A stretch of 64,000 nucleotides of DNA from CBDAPI01 sp965248635 (GCA_965248635.1 OZ252114.1:1550001-1614000), one strand, 5' to 3'; positions 27,943 through 37,524 are shown, counted from the first letter of the stretch. Translations and numbers: made by a program. Notes: generated from the sequence alone by a model not told the origin.

Positions 27943-29468
27943 CGCCTACTCCCCAGCAAGGCATTGAAGCTCGCCACAGCCATCCTCTCGACCCGACGGT
28001 CCGTGATCCCCGGAATCAGCTGGGCTGGCAGGGGCTTGATCGAGCGGCTGGAACTTTCCTGGTAGCGGATCCAGTGCCGGATCGAAGCCAGGCTCGGGCA
28101 TTGCAGCTCCAGCACCCGGGTAATTGCTTTTTCGACAAGTGTTTCCGGATAGCGCTGATGCAAGCCCAGGATGCCGATAAACTCTCGAGTGCCGGAGTTC
28201 TCGCCCAGGCGGCTGCGCAACCTGGCGAGCAGCACCTCGTAGTCCGCAGGCCAGCGGGCTCGCCACTGCAGAATGGGCCGGGCACTTTCAAACGATCCAG
28301 GCCGCTGCTGGAGCAGATCCAGATAGTGCAGCGAATCGATCTTCCACTTGCTGTTGGAAAAAACTCGCTCGTGCTCGGCGATCTTCCGATCCTCTGCAAA
28401 CACCTCCACCTTCCAGCAGCTCACATGCGACCACACCCAGCGACCCACATACGCTCTGGGCACGGAGTAGCGATTGCGGTCCACTCGCACCGTCTGGTAG
28501 AGATCCACTTTCACTCGCAGCGGCTTGTAGTTGTCATAGGGGCGCTGGGGCAGGGGCAGCAGTCGCGATCTCTCCGACTCGAATCGCTCCTGGACAGTTC
28601 GATCATCTTCCCGGACCGCAATCCGGTGACTGCCATACTTCTGGCAGCGTTCCAAGAGCATCTGGTTGAGCTGTTCGAAGTCTTTGACTCGGGGCAACGG
28701 CACCAGGAAGTTTCTCCGCGCAAAGCCGACCAGGCCCTCCACTCCACCCTTCTCTCGGCCTAATCCCGGAGTGCAAAAGCGGGCCTGGTACGTGTAGTAG
28801 CTGCGAAAGGAGACAAAGCGTTCCTGCTCCACTCGTTTCTTGCCCCGCAGAATCTTTTTCACCGCGGGGCTCAGGTTGTCATACACCAGGGTCCGAAAGA
28901 TCCCCTGGAAGTAGGCAAAGGCTCGCATGTGGGCGTCAAAGAACATCTCCTGACGCTCCCAGGGATAGGCTCTCACGAAGGCCTTGCCCGAGTAGCGTGA
29001 GCGCATCATGAACAGCTTCACCATCCGCCGCTCCCCTGCCATCTCGACCCAGGCTGTCCCCCAGTCTACTTCTGCCTCCCGGGCCACTTCCGGGTCCAGT
29101 GGAACCACCGCCTGCTTGCCTCCGTAGCCGTGAGCCGCCTTCCACTCCCGCACCCAGCGCCGCACCGTCGACTCGGCTCCCCCAAATCCGTACTCCTCGA
29201 CCAGCCGATCCCAGATCCGGCGAGACGTGTGACGCTGACGCCGCGGCCGATCCCGGTCTCCCAGCAGCCAGCCCTCGATGATCTTTTCCACCGGATTCAT
29301 GACCGGGCATCTGGTTGGCTTTCGGCGTCGGTACTTGGGCTCCAATCCTTTCAAGGCTTTGCGAATCGTTTCCCGATGATGACCTGTCTCCCGACGGATC
29401 TCTCGGATGCTCTTTCCGTATACGCGGTGGGCTGTTCTGATAAGCTCGTACTGGTCCATCCCAATCAC
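27939..29468 (-). CDS. istA: IS21 transposase IstA (copy 1)
   Basis: 509 residues. The N-terminal helix-turn-helix (SIREIRRETGHHRETIRKAL) binds the terminal repeats. The DDE integrase core follows, with EVDWGTAWVEM, LVYDNLSPAVKKI and GREKGGVEGLVGFARR as the three acidic positions. A C-terminal beta-barrel-like region (KVDLYQTVRVDRNRYSVPRAY) comes after. It is identical to the copy at 44850-46379. Repeated GTGACCC-type motifs lie upstream in the terminus. Confidence 0.96.
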   Translation of the reverse strand: MIGMDQYELIRTAHRVYGKSIREIRRETGHHRETIRKALKGLEPKYRRRKPTRCPVMNPVEKIIEGWLLGDRDRPRRQRHTSRRIWDRLVEEYGFGGAESTVRRWVREWKAAHGYGGKQAVVPLDPEVAREAEVDWGTAWVEMAGERRMVKLFMMRSRYSGKAFVRAYPWERQEMFFDAHMRAFAYFQGIFRTLVYDNLSPAVKKILRGKKRVEQERFVSFRSYYTYQARFCTPGLGREKGGVEGLVGFARRNFLVPLPRVKDFEQLNQMLLERCQKYGSHRIAVREDDRTVQERFESERSRLLPLPQRPYDNYKPLRVKVDLYQTVRVDRNRYSVPRAYVGRWVWSHVSCWKVEVFAEDRKIAEHERVFSNSKWKIDSLHYLDLLQQRPGSFESARPILQWRARWPADYEVLLARLRSRLGENSGTREFIGILGLHQRYPETLVEKAITRVLELQCPSLASIRHWIRYQESSSRSIKPLPAQLIPGITDRRVERMAVASFNALLGSRR

Positions 29469-29593
29469 TCCGGCCTCCGTTCCAGTTGTTCGTTTTGCTT
29501 TTGAACAAAACTAGAACAGAGGTCTGATTGGGGTGGGTCACTTTTACTCGATCACTCGCCCCAATCCGGGTCACATTTACGATAGCGAAATCA

Positions 29594-29979
29594 TCTCAGG
29601 GACCGTTACTAATTCAGTTGCACTCAGATATCTTTTCAACACAGCACGTACCTCCGTCTAACTGGCAGACTTGTCTATGGGGATTGAGGGAGGTCGGTCT
29701 TCTCCCAATTTGTTTTCCGAGATCCCTCTACGATGAAAGACCAGCACACCTGTTACATCCTTGGTCTTGCTTCTGATCACCGATCCTGCCGTAGTCAAAC
29801 TGCAAGAACCTTCCCTGACCTTCTTGGTTTCTCCATCCATCACCTCAAGCTCATTCTCTCCCTTAAGGGCTGGCGCAAAAACAAAATCACAGTACTCAGG
29901 GCATCAATACCACCTGTAGCTTCCCGATGTTTCCCGCTCATTTCTCATTAAACTTCGTTAAGTTAAGCAGTTACGACGG
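29594..29979. other. No gene seen
   Basis: A/T-richer sequence between IS21 copy 1 and the ISAzo13 transposase. I see no coding signal. The 5' part of the cyclase gene lost at 26903 is not recognisable here. Confidence 0.4.
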
Positions 29980-30046
29980 TTGTAAGGAGTGGGAATAGTT
30001 GGTATAATTACCCCTTGTGTGATACGTAGAGGGGAAACTATACCAA
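29980..30046 (+). promoter_or_regulatory. Promoter and palindromic leader of the ISAzo13 transposase
   Basis: TTGTAA (29980-29985) and TATAAT (30003-30008) with a 17-bp spacer form a good sigma70 promoter. A nested palindrome spans it: TTGGTATA (29999-30006) pairs with TATACCAA (30039-30046), and CCCCT (30011-30015) with AGGGG (30030-30034). The start codon follows at once, and AGGGG is the only Shine-Dalgarno candidate. Binding of the encoded N-terminal domain, or folding of the leader, could repress transposase synthesis. Confidence 0.55.
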
Positions 30047-31829
30047 ATGAAAAGGTCACGAGAACGCGATACGAAACTGCACAACCTGTTAACTGACAAT
30101 AGGATAGCCACGATTGAGGAGCTCAAGGCAGCTCTTGAGACCACAGCCACCATGACGGTGTTCCGTGGTCTGTCACGACTGGGCTATCTGAGCAGCTATT
30201 CACACCGGGGCCGGTTCTACACCTTGGCGGAGATTGCTGACTTCGATGGTCGGGGTTTGTGGAGCTGGCGCTCGGCCCGCTTCAGCCGATTCGGGAATCT
30301 GCAGGAGACGGCAGCCGTGTTGGTGCAGCGATCCGAAGCGGGCTACACCGCCTCGGAGTTGGAGTCGGTGCTGCAGGTGGAGGTCAAGCATGCCTTGCTG
30401 CGACAGGTGCGCCGAGGCAGGATTGGGCGCACTCGCTTGGGGGGAAACTTCGTCTACCTCAGCGAGGAGGCTGGTGAGCGGAGGCGTCAGGAGTTGATGC
30501 GCCAAGAGGGCGAGGATCGCCGGCAGGTGGGTGCCACCCTGGAGAGCGAGTTTCTGCCGGACGAACTCAGGGCGGCCATCATCCTGTTTTTCAGTCTGCT
30601 GGATGAGAAGCAAAGACGGCTCTACGCCGGCCTGGAGGCGGCCAAACTGGGCCACGGAGGTGACCGGAAGATGGCCGAGCTTCTGGATCGGTCCCCCAGA
30701 CCGTGGCCAAGGGGCGTCGGCAACTGTTGACCGGTTCGGTGAGGCGGGGCCGGGTGCGCAAGGCGGGCGGGGGTCGAAAACGCATCGAAAAAAAACGCCG
30801 CAGGTAATCGAGCAGATCCGTTGCCTGCTGGAGCCGGATACCGCTGGTGACCCGATGTCGGCCAGGAGATGGACTCATCAAACGGCCGAAAAGATCGCCC
30901 GCTGCCTGGCCGAAAGTCTGCAGCTGAAGATCTCGGCCACGGCTGTGCGTCGCTTGCTCAAAAAGCTGGGCTATTCGTTAAAGAGTAACCGAAAATGCCT
31001 GTCGGCGGGAAACTCCCCTTATCGGGACGCCCAGTTCGCGATCATCAAACGATTGCGCCAGCAGTTCGCCCAGAGCGGCGACCCGGTCATCTGCGTCGAT
31101 AGTAAGAAAAAAGAGCTCATCGGTCTGTTCAAGAACCCCGGTAAGATCTGGTGTCGCGACGCCCCGCAGGTCCAAGACCATGACTTTCGTTCCCAGGCTG
31201 TGGGCTTGGCCTGCCCCTATGGGATCTACGATGTGGGCCGCAACTTTGGCGTGCTGGTGGTGGGGCAGTCCGCCGATACGCCAGCCTTTGCCGTCAACAG
31301 CATCCTCACCTGGTGGCGTCAGCACGGTCAAGACCACTACCGCCGGTCCCAACGCCTGCTGGTTCTCGCCGACTGTGGCGGAAGCAACGGAGCCGCCCCT
31401 CGCGCCTGGAAGAAGCTTCTCCAGGAGAGGCTCGCCGACCCCTATGGACTCACCATTACCGTGGCCCACTATCCCCCGGGCGCCAGCAAGTGGAACCCCA
31501 TCGAACACCGACTCTTCAGCGAAATCACCAAGAACTGGGCCGGAGAGCCGCTCAAAAGTTTTCAGACCCTCGTCGACTTCGCCCGCAAAACACGCACCCT
31601 GACCGGGCTACGCGTGGAGGCCTACCGCGACCGGCGAGTTTACCAGAAAGGAATCAAGGTTTCAGACCAGCAACTGGAGCAGCTTTCCTTCGCTAGAAGC
31701 AACTTCCTCGGAAAATGGAACTACACTTTCTCACCCAGACCCCAAAGCCGTGCACAACCGCACTCGGAGGCGATTCTAACCACCGTTCAAGCCGACCCGC
31801 CGACCCCTGAAACCCAGCAAGCTGCTTAG
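30047..31829 (+). pseudogene. ISAzo13 family transposase with N-terminal DNA-binding-like fusion, two frameshifts
   Basis: The first ~150 residues (IATIEELKAALETTATMTVFRGLSRLGYLSSYSHRG-type helix-turn-helix, GRFYTLAEIADFD, AGYTASELESVLQVEV) look like two winged-helix-like units. They run in the same frame into the ISAzo13 N-terminus (LLDEKQRRLYAGLEAAKLGHGGDRKMAELL). The frame must drop by one near 30685 (one G short) to read PQTVAKGRRQLLTGSVRRGRV, and again at the A8 run 30788-30795 to read KKTPQVIEQI. The rest is the ISAzo13 DDE domain: VICVDSKKKELIG, FGVLVVGQSADTPAFAVNSI, LLVLADCGGSN and YPPGASKWNPIEHRLFSEI. Recombined length is about 590 residues. It is a decayed transposase, unless the breaks are sequence errors. 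Confidence 0.85.
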
Positions 31830-32110
31830 TCCAAAATGTAAAGTTAATTCCGCGCCGACCCTAAGCACAAAAAAGAACTCGTCTTTGTCATGCACGTGGA
31901 AAGGGAAAACACCGTCAAATACGGTCACAAAACAGAAATAGTCATCGATGTCAAAGATTGTGGTTCGTTTCCAGGTTTCCTTTGCTTTAGGACAAGGTCT
32001 AAAACATTTACCTTTTCCATTTTTTCAAGCTTATCTATAGGCATGGGTTCTCCAACTAATTTGCGTCGAAAGCTCCGACCGCTGGTTTGCGTTGTTAAGC
32101 GATTGCATGC

Positions 32111-32563
32111 TTATTGTTTGCTCAGGCCACCTTTTTGCGAGGCTTCGTAGGAAAAAATTTCAGCTCCACCGTTGACGTTGATAATTTGACCCGATATGAA
32201 GGCCGCCTCGTCCGACACCAGGAACGCCACGGCGCCGGCAGTATCTTCAGCTTTGCCTAGACGCCCCATGGGAATGATGGTTTTGTACGCTTTGTTCACT
32301 TCGCCCGGTTCGAGGCCGTACTTCTTCTCGCGCCGCTCAACGTTGTCTCGCCACAAGGGCGTGTCGGTCAGGCCCGGACTGACCGCATTGACCCGGATAT
32401 TGTGTGCTCCCAATGCCACGGCCATCGTCTCGGTCATGCTGTCGATGGCGATCTTGCTCGTACCGTAGTGCAGCGCCATCGGCCGGCTTTGTTTGCCGGA
32501 GGTAAGCTTCACCTTGTGGCACTCCGAAATGGTTGAGAGCCAGATCACCGGGGCTCGACTCTG
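32111..32563 (-). pseudogene. Short-chain dehydrogenase/reductase, C-terminal part
   Basis: Starts at PVIWLSTISE and holds the SDR catalytic block LHYGTSKIAIDSM (Tyr and Lys of YxxxK), then IRVNAVSPGLTDTPLW and the C-terminal VAFLVSDEAAFISGQIINVNGGAEI. The N-terminal NAD(P)-binding half (TGxxxGxG) is absent: upstream of about 32563 the sequence belongs to something else. It is therefore an oxidoreductase remnant, probably of the FabG-like group, and not functional. Confidence 0.85.
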
Positions 32564-32760
32564 GCAGCTGGCCCTCCTCGCCTTTCACCGTCGGCAGGCA
32601 GAGCTGGCTGGACCCCCCTACCTTGAGCACCTGGGTGCCGAGCTGGTTCGGGACCTCGACGAAGCGGAGCTTCGGCCTGGGGAGTACGTCCTTCAGGTTC
32701 TAGCAGCCGGGGTGGGTCGGACCTGGAAAGGTTATCATCGTCCCACCAGTGAACCATAGG
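32564..32760 (-). pseudogene. Fragment of a secreted repeat protein (DUF7450-like)
   Basis: The minus-strand frame reads KLRFVEVPNQLGTQVLKVGGSSQLCLPTVKG, which resembles the 'V-NQFG-x-L-V--P--LC-P--K' module found in secreted choice-of-anchor proteins. It has an internal stop and no ends, and abuts the SDR fragment. Low confidence. Confidence 0.25.
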
Positions 32761-32993
32761 AAGCTTCTCCCCAGGATCGGGGGGGATTGGTACGAGATTC
32801 GCGGGGTCGACTCTGGGCGGGGGCCCTGCAAGCCTCTTCAACCGATCCTAAATTATCCCGAATCGCAACAGACTATACCAGATTTGTGCGGAAAATCACA
32901 TAGCAGGCGGGGAGCCCTTCCAGCAAAGATGGTCTTACCTCGGAACCCGCCTGGATTTGAAACAAAAGGGCCGATTTCTATATCCTATTCAGC

Positions 32994-33608
32994 ATGACCG
33001 ATTTGAGACGAGGCACCGTCCCGCTCGCGGTGGCCTTGGTGTGCCTGTACTGGCTGACGACCGGAACCAGCCCGGCAGGTGCCTGGACAGAGACCGCCAC
33101 CCTTGCCCAAGAGCGCCAGTCAATCAACACCATCTCTTATAATGGGCAGGAGTTTCTCAGCTCTTTCAATTCGGCCAGAGATGAGACCCGTCTTGTACTC
33201 GTCTTTTCGCCCACCTGAGGAAAATGTCTTCGGGGGGCCTCCGAAGTCAGCCAGGTGCTACATCAATTGCCGGATGCCGGGGTCGAGGTCCTTGTCCTCT
33301 GGGCACCCATACAGGAAACCGACAGCCGCTTCGCTGCTCAAAAAGCGACTACCTACCTGAACGAACGGAGAGTCAAACACTTCTGGGATCTCTGGAACTT
33401 TGGCATGACCCACTACACGAAAAAGCTGAACTATCCCGAAGGCAAAACAGCTTGGGATCTTTTCGTTTTGTACAAGCCGGGGACCGAGTGGATCATACCC
33501 GGACCGGATCCCGATCCCGACTACTGGATGCAGCACCACTACGCGGACATCGAACCGCTCTACGACAAGACCAAGCTGAAGACTCAGATCGAGAAGCTGC
33601 TCGAATAG
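32994..33608 (+). CDS. Probable secreted thioredoxin-like selenoprotein (in-frame TGA = Sec75)
   Basis: One frame runs from the ATG at 32994 to 33608, interrupted only by TGA at 33216-33218. Read as selenocysteine it gives 204 residues. A signal peptide comes first (PLAVALVCLYWLTTGTSPAGA), then a beta strand TRLVLVFSPT followed at once by U-G-K-C-LRGASEV, the redox motif at the start of helix 1 of a thioredoxin fold. Next are VEVLVLWAPIQETDSR, FWDLWNFG and a C-terminal strand/helix DLFVLYKPGTEW. Sec replaces the N-terminal nucleophilic Cys of CxxC. Codons on both sides of the TGA stay in the same family pattern, and a SECIS-like hairpin follows. The likely role is an extracytoplasmic thiol/disulfide or peroxide redox protein; the exact reaction is unknown. 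Alternatives are a nonsense mutation, or TGC misread as TGA. No sel genes lie in this window. Confidence 0.75.
33216..33246 (+). promoter_or_regulatory. Bacterial SECIS-like hairpin after the TGA
   Basis: Nine bases after the TGA, CTTCGGG (33228-33234) pairs with TCCGAAG (33240-33246; the last pair is G-U), with loop GGGCC. The loop starts 16 bases after the TGA with a G in its first position, and the stem has seven pairs. This agrees with the accepted geometry of bacterial SECIS elements (small loop, G near its start, about 16-37 nt from the UGA). The hairpin is inside the coding sequence, as in bacterial selenoprotein genes. Confidence 0.7.
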
Positions 33609-33723
33609 CGAGCTCTCGTCAAGTCGGTGCTGTTCAGGGTTGTGGAGTGGCTCAGGGACAACCAGCCGGCATGGCCAAGAGAGCGTCGGCCAGCCGGCAA
33701 AGTAATTCTCGACCGGCGCAGCC

Positions 33724-35554
33724 TTATTGACCTTGACTGGGCAGGTCAAGGGGCCACGGAGCAGGTGGCGCTGCCAGGATCCTGTCCGTTTCCTCGATCA
33801 AGGAGAGCAGTTCTCGACGTTGCTCGGGGTTGGCAAATATGAGGGACGGGCTCTGATAATACCGTGCTTCCTCAGCCCACCCTGCGCGCACAGCCTCTCG
33901 AGCATCCTTGAAGTGGACTGGGTTTCCGTTCTTTAGAAAATACAGAGGATTCGCGTGGGCCCATATCTCACTCTCCCCCTCCAGATTACGAGCCTTGGTT
34001 CGCGCCGCAACCCAGGTACTTTCGTGGATGGGGAAATTGAAATGCAGAGACAAGTCGGTGGAGCACAGGTCCCCGGCCCGGACGGCAACGGTTTTTCCGT
34101 TAGCAATGATCTCGATCTTCTCGATCGGCCTGTGGAAAAATGCCCTGGCCACTCCTTCGATCCGTCGGGACGAACCGGCCCACGGCACGATCGCCCCGGA
34201 GGTCTCGTGATTGGCGGAGAATTCAAGCAGCGGGCCGTTACTCACGACGGCTGTTCCCGGTCGGACACCTTCTGCCCAGACATCGTAAGCTGACTCCCCG
34301 GCCTTCCCCAGAACGAGTGCTCTCTCGGGCCCCAGCAAGGGAAAAGTGCGAGGCCAAGATTCGTATGTGCCCAGGTTAGCGGGGAAATCGCTCCCCGCAT
34401 TCCCTACCACCCGAAAGCCGGCGTTCAACAATTGATACCAGTCTTCAGTATGCAGCTTTCCAAACTGGAAGAGTTCGACAAAGTCGATCGTATTCCTGAC
34501 CAGATTCAGAATCAGGGTCGAATGGGGCTGACTGCCGTAAAAGTGGGCAAAGCCCCCGGTAGCGTTCAACTTTTTCGCCTCGTTGAAAAGGAGAGTCGGA
34601 AAGGGATAGGCCTCTGGTGAGTTTCCGTAGACCTCGCCCAGACTGAGTGGGCCAACCATGCGATCAGGGCCCAGGAAGAGTGTGTGCCCGTAAAAGAAAC
34701 TGCGGGATTCATGGCCGGAGCGAAACGAATACCCTGCCGACCGAGCCTCTCCATCGCGTCCAAATGCATACTGAACTGCAGCATGCTGCTGCCGCTGCAG
34801 CTCCAGGAAATTCGCGACGGAAAGGTCCTCGGCCGCCAGCCAGCCCAGGAAGATGTCGTTGTCCTCTCTGGCACGCATTAAATGGATGTGGTCGTCACCC
34901 GATAGCCACTCCTCCTGATGTCCGGGAGCGATCGGCTTCGAGTTCGAGTTTGACCTGCTTTTCTTCGCCTGCCTCGAGCGTAAATTCGTTAATTGCCGGT
35001 CTAAAAAACATTCCTCGATATGCTTCAAGGCGATAGGTTTCGCCAATGTCCGTTCGCGAACGAGGCAAGTCAAACCGGCCCCGCCCGGTAAGCAGGATCA
35101 GGTGGGACCTATCGGTGGCAGTCACCTCGAGCGTCTTCGGTTGATCCTCTCTTCGCCACAACCGCTCTCGATAGAAGAGATCAGGCCTCAGCGGCAGCAG
35201 ACTCTCCACAGGGCTGAGCCGAAAAGGCTTCCCCCCTTTGAACAGATAAACCCTGGCTGGAATCATTTCCCCGGTACCGGCGTGCACGGTTACGATCTCC
35301 AGACTCGCGGCAAATTGTGGCCGCAACGGGTCATGCAGCGGGGCTGAACCGACGCTAGACAGAGTTCCTGCCAGCAGGGCAAGCAGCCACAACCCTCGGG
35401 CCCAAAAGACCGGCCCCGTAGGCGTCTTCGGTTTGAGGCAGGCGCCCGGTTCACTCCCACCGCCCGTAAGAGTGCGTTTTGTGAGCGCTCTCAACTCGCG
35501 AGGATTCCGGCGCCTCGCTTCACACATCTTCCGTTGTCTCGCGTCCAAGCTCAT
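33724..35554 (-). CDS. CehA/McbA family secreted metallohydrolase, one frameshift
   Basis: The ATG at 35554 has GGAGGT just before it. The N-terminal part has a hydrophobic export segment (LWLLALLAGTLSSVGSA) and a beta domain (VTVHAGTGEMIPARVYLF, RAYRGMFFRPA-type segment, EAGEEKQVKLELE). The PHP-like catalytic part begins PGHQEEWLSGDDHIHLMRA, followed by NDIFLGWLAAEDLSVANFLEL, GGFAHFYGSQPHS and GNAGSDFP. The last region (GPLLEFSANHETSGAIV, IEKIEIIANGK) is the usual C-terminal beta domain. The two halves are in different frames; removal of one G near 34931 joins KLELE to PIAPGHQ. Family members are zinc- or iron-dependent hydrolases of carbaryl-like esters or phosphodiesters; the natural substrate is unknown. 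Confidence 0.85.
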
Positions 35555-35570
35555 GGTCACCTCCGCATCG

Positions 35571-36089
35571 TTACTTGCCGTAAAGAGATCTACCTCGAGG
35601 CTCAATCGCTCCCGGGACCTCCTCGCGAAATGTTGCCTCGGCAAATGTAAACAATTGAGATTGTCTGAGTTCGTAACGTCGAAACTCCTCGAGATAATAG
35701 TGTCGCGCTAACTGCAAGCCCAGACATAGCTCCGTAGCTGTGCTGCCACCCTTCCGCCGGTTCGCGGGCGCGACCGATAGGCTGATTATGGTGTTACCGA
35801 GAAATCCTTCACGAAAGTCACAGAAGATGTCCTGGACTTTGCAAAACTTCGCGTGGACGATCTGGTTGTGCGGATGAAATGGTGCGTTCCCAGCCTGGTA
35901 ATTGTAGTGAGCGAAATCGATCTCGACTTCAAACAATCCCGTGCAGCTCTGACCGCGATCTTCATCGATTCCATCACTCGAGGTGACTTGGATTCGTTTC
36001 ATAAAGCCGTCGTGAAAACCATTGAAGTAGTCGAGCACCTTAGCGGCCTCTGCCGCAGAGGAGACCAGAAAGCTTTGTGGCTCAGTCAT
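35571..36089 (-). CDS. Conserved hypothetical protein
   Basis: 172 residues with no signal peptide or membrane segment. The N-terminal LDYFNGFHDGFMKRI, the central FEVEIDFAHYNYQ and the HNQIVHAKFCKVQDIFCDF segments suggest a compact beta-rich cytoplasmic fold. I do not recognise a family with known activity. The start overlaps the upstream secreted-protein gene by 8 bp, and it ends 16 bp before the CehA-type gene, so the three form one minus-strand operon. Confidence 0.7.
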   Translation of the reverse strand: MTEPQSFLVSSAAEAAKVLDYFNGFHDGFMKRIQVTSSDGIDEDRGQSCTGLFEVEIDFAHYNYQAGNAPFHPHNQIVHAKFCKVQDIFCDFREGFLGNTIISLSVAPANRRKGGSTATELCLGLQLARHYYLEEFRRYELRQSQLFTFAEATFREEVPGAIEPRGRSLYGK

Positions 36090-36882
36090 ATGAGCCCACC
36101 AGGCTCAACCGCAAAGCTTGGGCCCCTATCCAAGAAGCATTCGGAAAGAGAGCGCTTCGACTGTCGAGAGTAACCGTGATCTCGCTCATCCCTTCGATAT
36201 CCTGGCTCCTGACGGATGCTTCTCCTGAAAGGGCCGAACCTGATGGCAGTGGGACCCACTGAGAGTCATCGAAATCCTCCCACCGCACCGCCAGCGAACG
36301 TCTCACCTGGTTGGCCTCAAAGCTGAACCCCAACTTCAACGGGTTCAGCCAGATTCCATTTCCGGTATCGTTCAGAAACTTGATGGACAGGGTGAGGCTA
36401 CTACCCATTCTCTGAGCCACCTCCAATTGAAGCTTGGGCGGAGCAGAAGCCGCTTCTTGAAGGCTCTTGAGAAAGCTCAACAGCGAGCCTTTGGAACAGC
36501 CATCCACAGTCTCCGCGGTGAAAAAAAGATCCAGCTTACCGGCTTCGACGCTACCCCAACCGGCGTCTTGATAATAGGCATGGCCGGGCAGGATCCGCTG
36601 TAAGAAGAGAATCCTCAACTCGCCCTCTTTATAAGTGGGGCCAACCCAGGCGCTGGCCCCAAAGCGAATTGCCGGCGACAGTGCTCCCTTCACCACCTTG
36701 AGGATCCTGACCTCCCCGTACATGGGGCCGTCGGAGGCCATCCGAGTATCATCCGCTGAGAGAATCTCCCCCAATGCAATTACATCCGCTTCCCCAACCA
36801 GTCGCTCGTATGGACCCGTCCCAGTCTGCCCCGAACTCGTGAGCCCCAAGAAGAGATAAGTGAGAATAAACCTTCTAGCCAT
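36082..36882 (-). CDS. Hypothetical secreted protein
   Basis: 266 residues with an N-terminal signal peptide (RRFILTYLFLGLTSSGQTG). The segment YERLVGEADVIALGEILSADDTR followed by VRILKVVKGALSPAIRF resembles the NTR-like or 'ADVIVVGEV... VLEVLKG' beta-barrel of tissue-inhibitor-like secreted bacterial proteins. The C-terminal half (LTLSIKFLNDTGNGIWLNPLKLGF) is a separate beta domain. First gene of the probable operon with the hypothetical protein and the CehA-type hydrolase. Function unknown. Confidence 0.65.
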   Translation of the reverse strand: MARRFILTYLFLGLTSSGQTGTGPYERLVGEADVIALGEILSADDTRMASDGPMYGEVRILKVVKGALSPAIRFGASAWVGPTYKEGELRILFLQRILPGHAYYQDAGWGSVEAGKLDLFFTAETVDGCSKGSLLSFLKSLQEAASAPPKLQLEVAQRMGSSLTLSIKFLNDTGNGIWLNPLKLGFSFEANQVRRSLAVRWEDFDDSQWVPLPSGSALSGEASVRSQDIEGMSEITVTLDSRSALFPNASWIGAQALRLSLVGSYD

Positions 36883-37037
36883 CTGTGCTCATCATACTCT
36901 CTGGACGCCTGAAGACTCCGGCTTCAGCCGCCGCTCGGCTCTTTCCAGCGGCCTCGGCCAGCCCACTCGGGCTCCTGGCAAGGGGGGAGGTCGAATGCCT
37001 AACACCGAGAACCGGTAAACTGGTGTTCCTCTGGATC

Positions 37038-37445
37038 ATGCGGATTGTTATTGATACGAATGCACTTGTTGCTGCACGGTGGTCTCCGAGAGGTTCAGCC
37101 AGTCAGCTCCTTGATCTCTGTATTGGAGGGCAGGTGACGGTTCTCCTCACACCCGAGATCGAGGGCGAGAATCGGGTCATTCTCAGGAAAGTGAAACCCT
37201 CTGAGCAGTTTTGGAAGCGCTTGGAACAGCTGTACAGCAACGCGCTTCCGATAAAGCCTGGACCTCGAATCACGGTATCCGAGGATCCGGGTGACAACAA
37301 GTTTCTCGAATGCGCTGTGGCCGGCCAGGCAGATTACATCATTTCAAGTGATCGACACCTCCTCGATCATGACGGGTACACGGGGATCCGCATCTGTAAA
37401 GCGCGGCAGTTTCTGGAGGAGAATCCCTCATTGACGGGACACTAG
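37038..37445 (+). CDS. PIN domain protein (putative toxin-antitoxin toxin, COG1569 type)
   Basis: 135 residues from ATG 37038. The PIN ribonuclease pattern is clear: MRIVIDTNALVAAR (first Asp), SQLLDLCIGGQVTVLLTPEIEGE (central Glu), then SEDPGDNKFLECAVAGQADYIISSDRHLLD with the last two Asp residues. Such proteins cleave RNA and are usually toxins paired with a small antitoxin. No antitoxin gene is visible in the ~155 bp upstream or directly downstream, so it is an orphan or the partner is lost. The frame is open upstream of 37038, but that part has low-complexity non-homologous residues. Confidence 0.85.
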   Translation: MRIVIDTNALVAARWSPRGSASQLLDLCIGGQVTVLLTPEIEGENRVILRKVKPSEQFWKRLEQLYSNALPIKPGPRITVSEDPGDNKFLECAVAGQADYIISSDRHLLDHDGYTGIRICKARQFLEENPSLTGH

Positions 37446-37524
37446 ATTTGCGACGAAAGTCTTGTTTTTCCCATCGACGTTTAGCTTCCGACGGACAGCC
37501 AGACTTCTTGGGGGAAAGTAGTAC

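Larger units (their letters stand above)
26904..29593 (-). mobile_element. IS21-family element, copy 1, right end deleted
   Basis: An inverted duplicate of 44725-47210 plus 48864-49069. The left terminus (TGATTTCGCTATCG, read on the minus strand from 29593) is intact. The last 55 bp of the right end, present in copy 2 at 49070-49124, are missing, and the sequence passes straight into the beheaded cyclase gene. istA and istB are intact, but without a right terminus the copy is probably immobile. Confidence 0.93.

Noticed and set aside
27391..28763. Long open frames antisense to istA and istB (repeated at 45555-46927)
   Set aside because: They mirror the real IS21 genes on the opposite strand, have no family features, and are present only because high-GC coding DNA opens the antisense frame.
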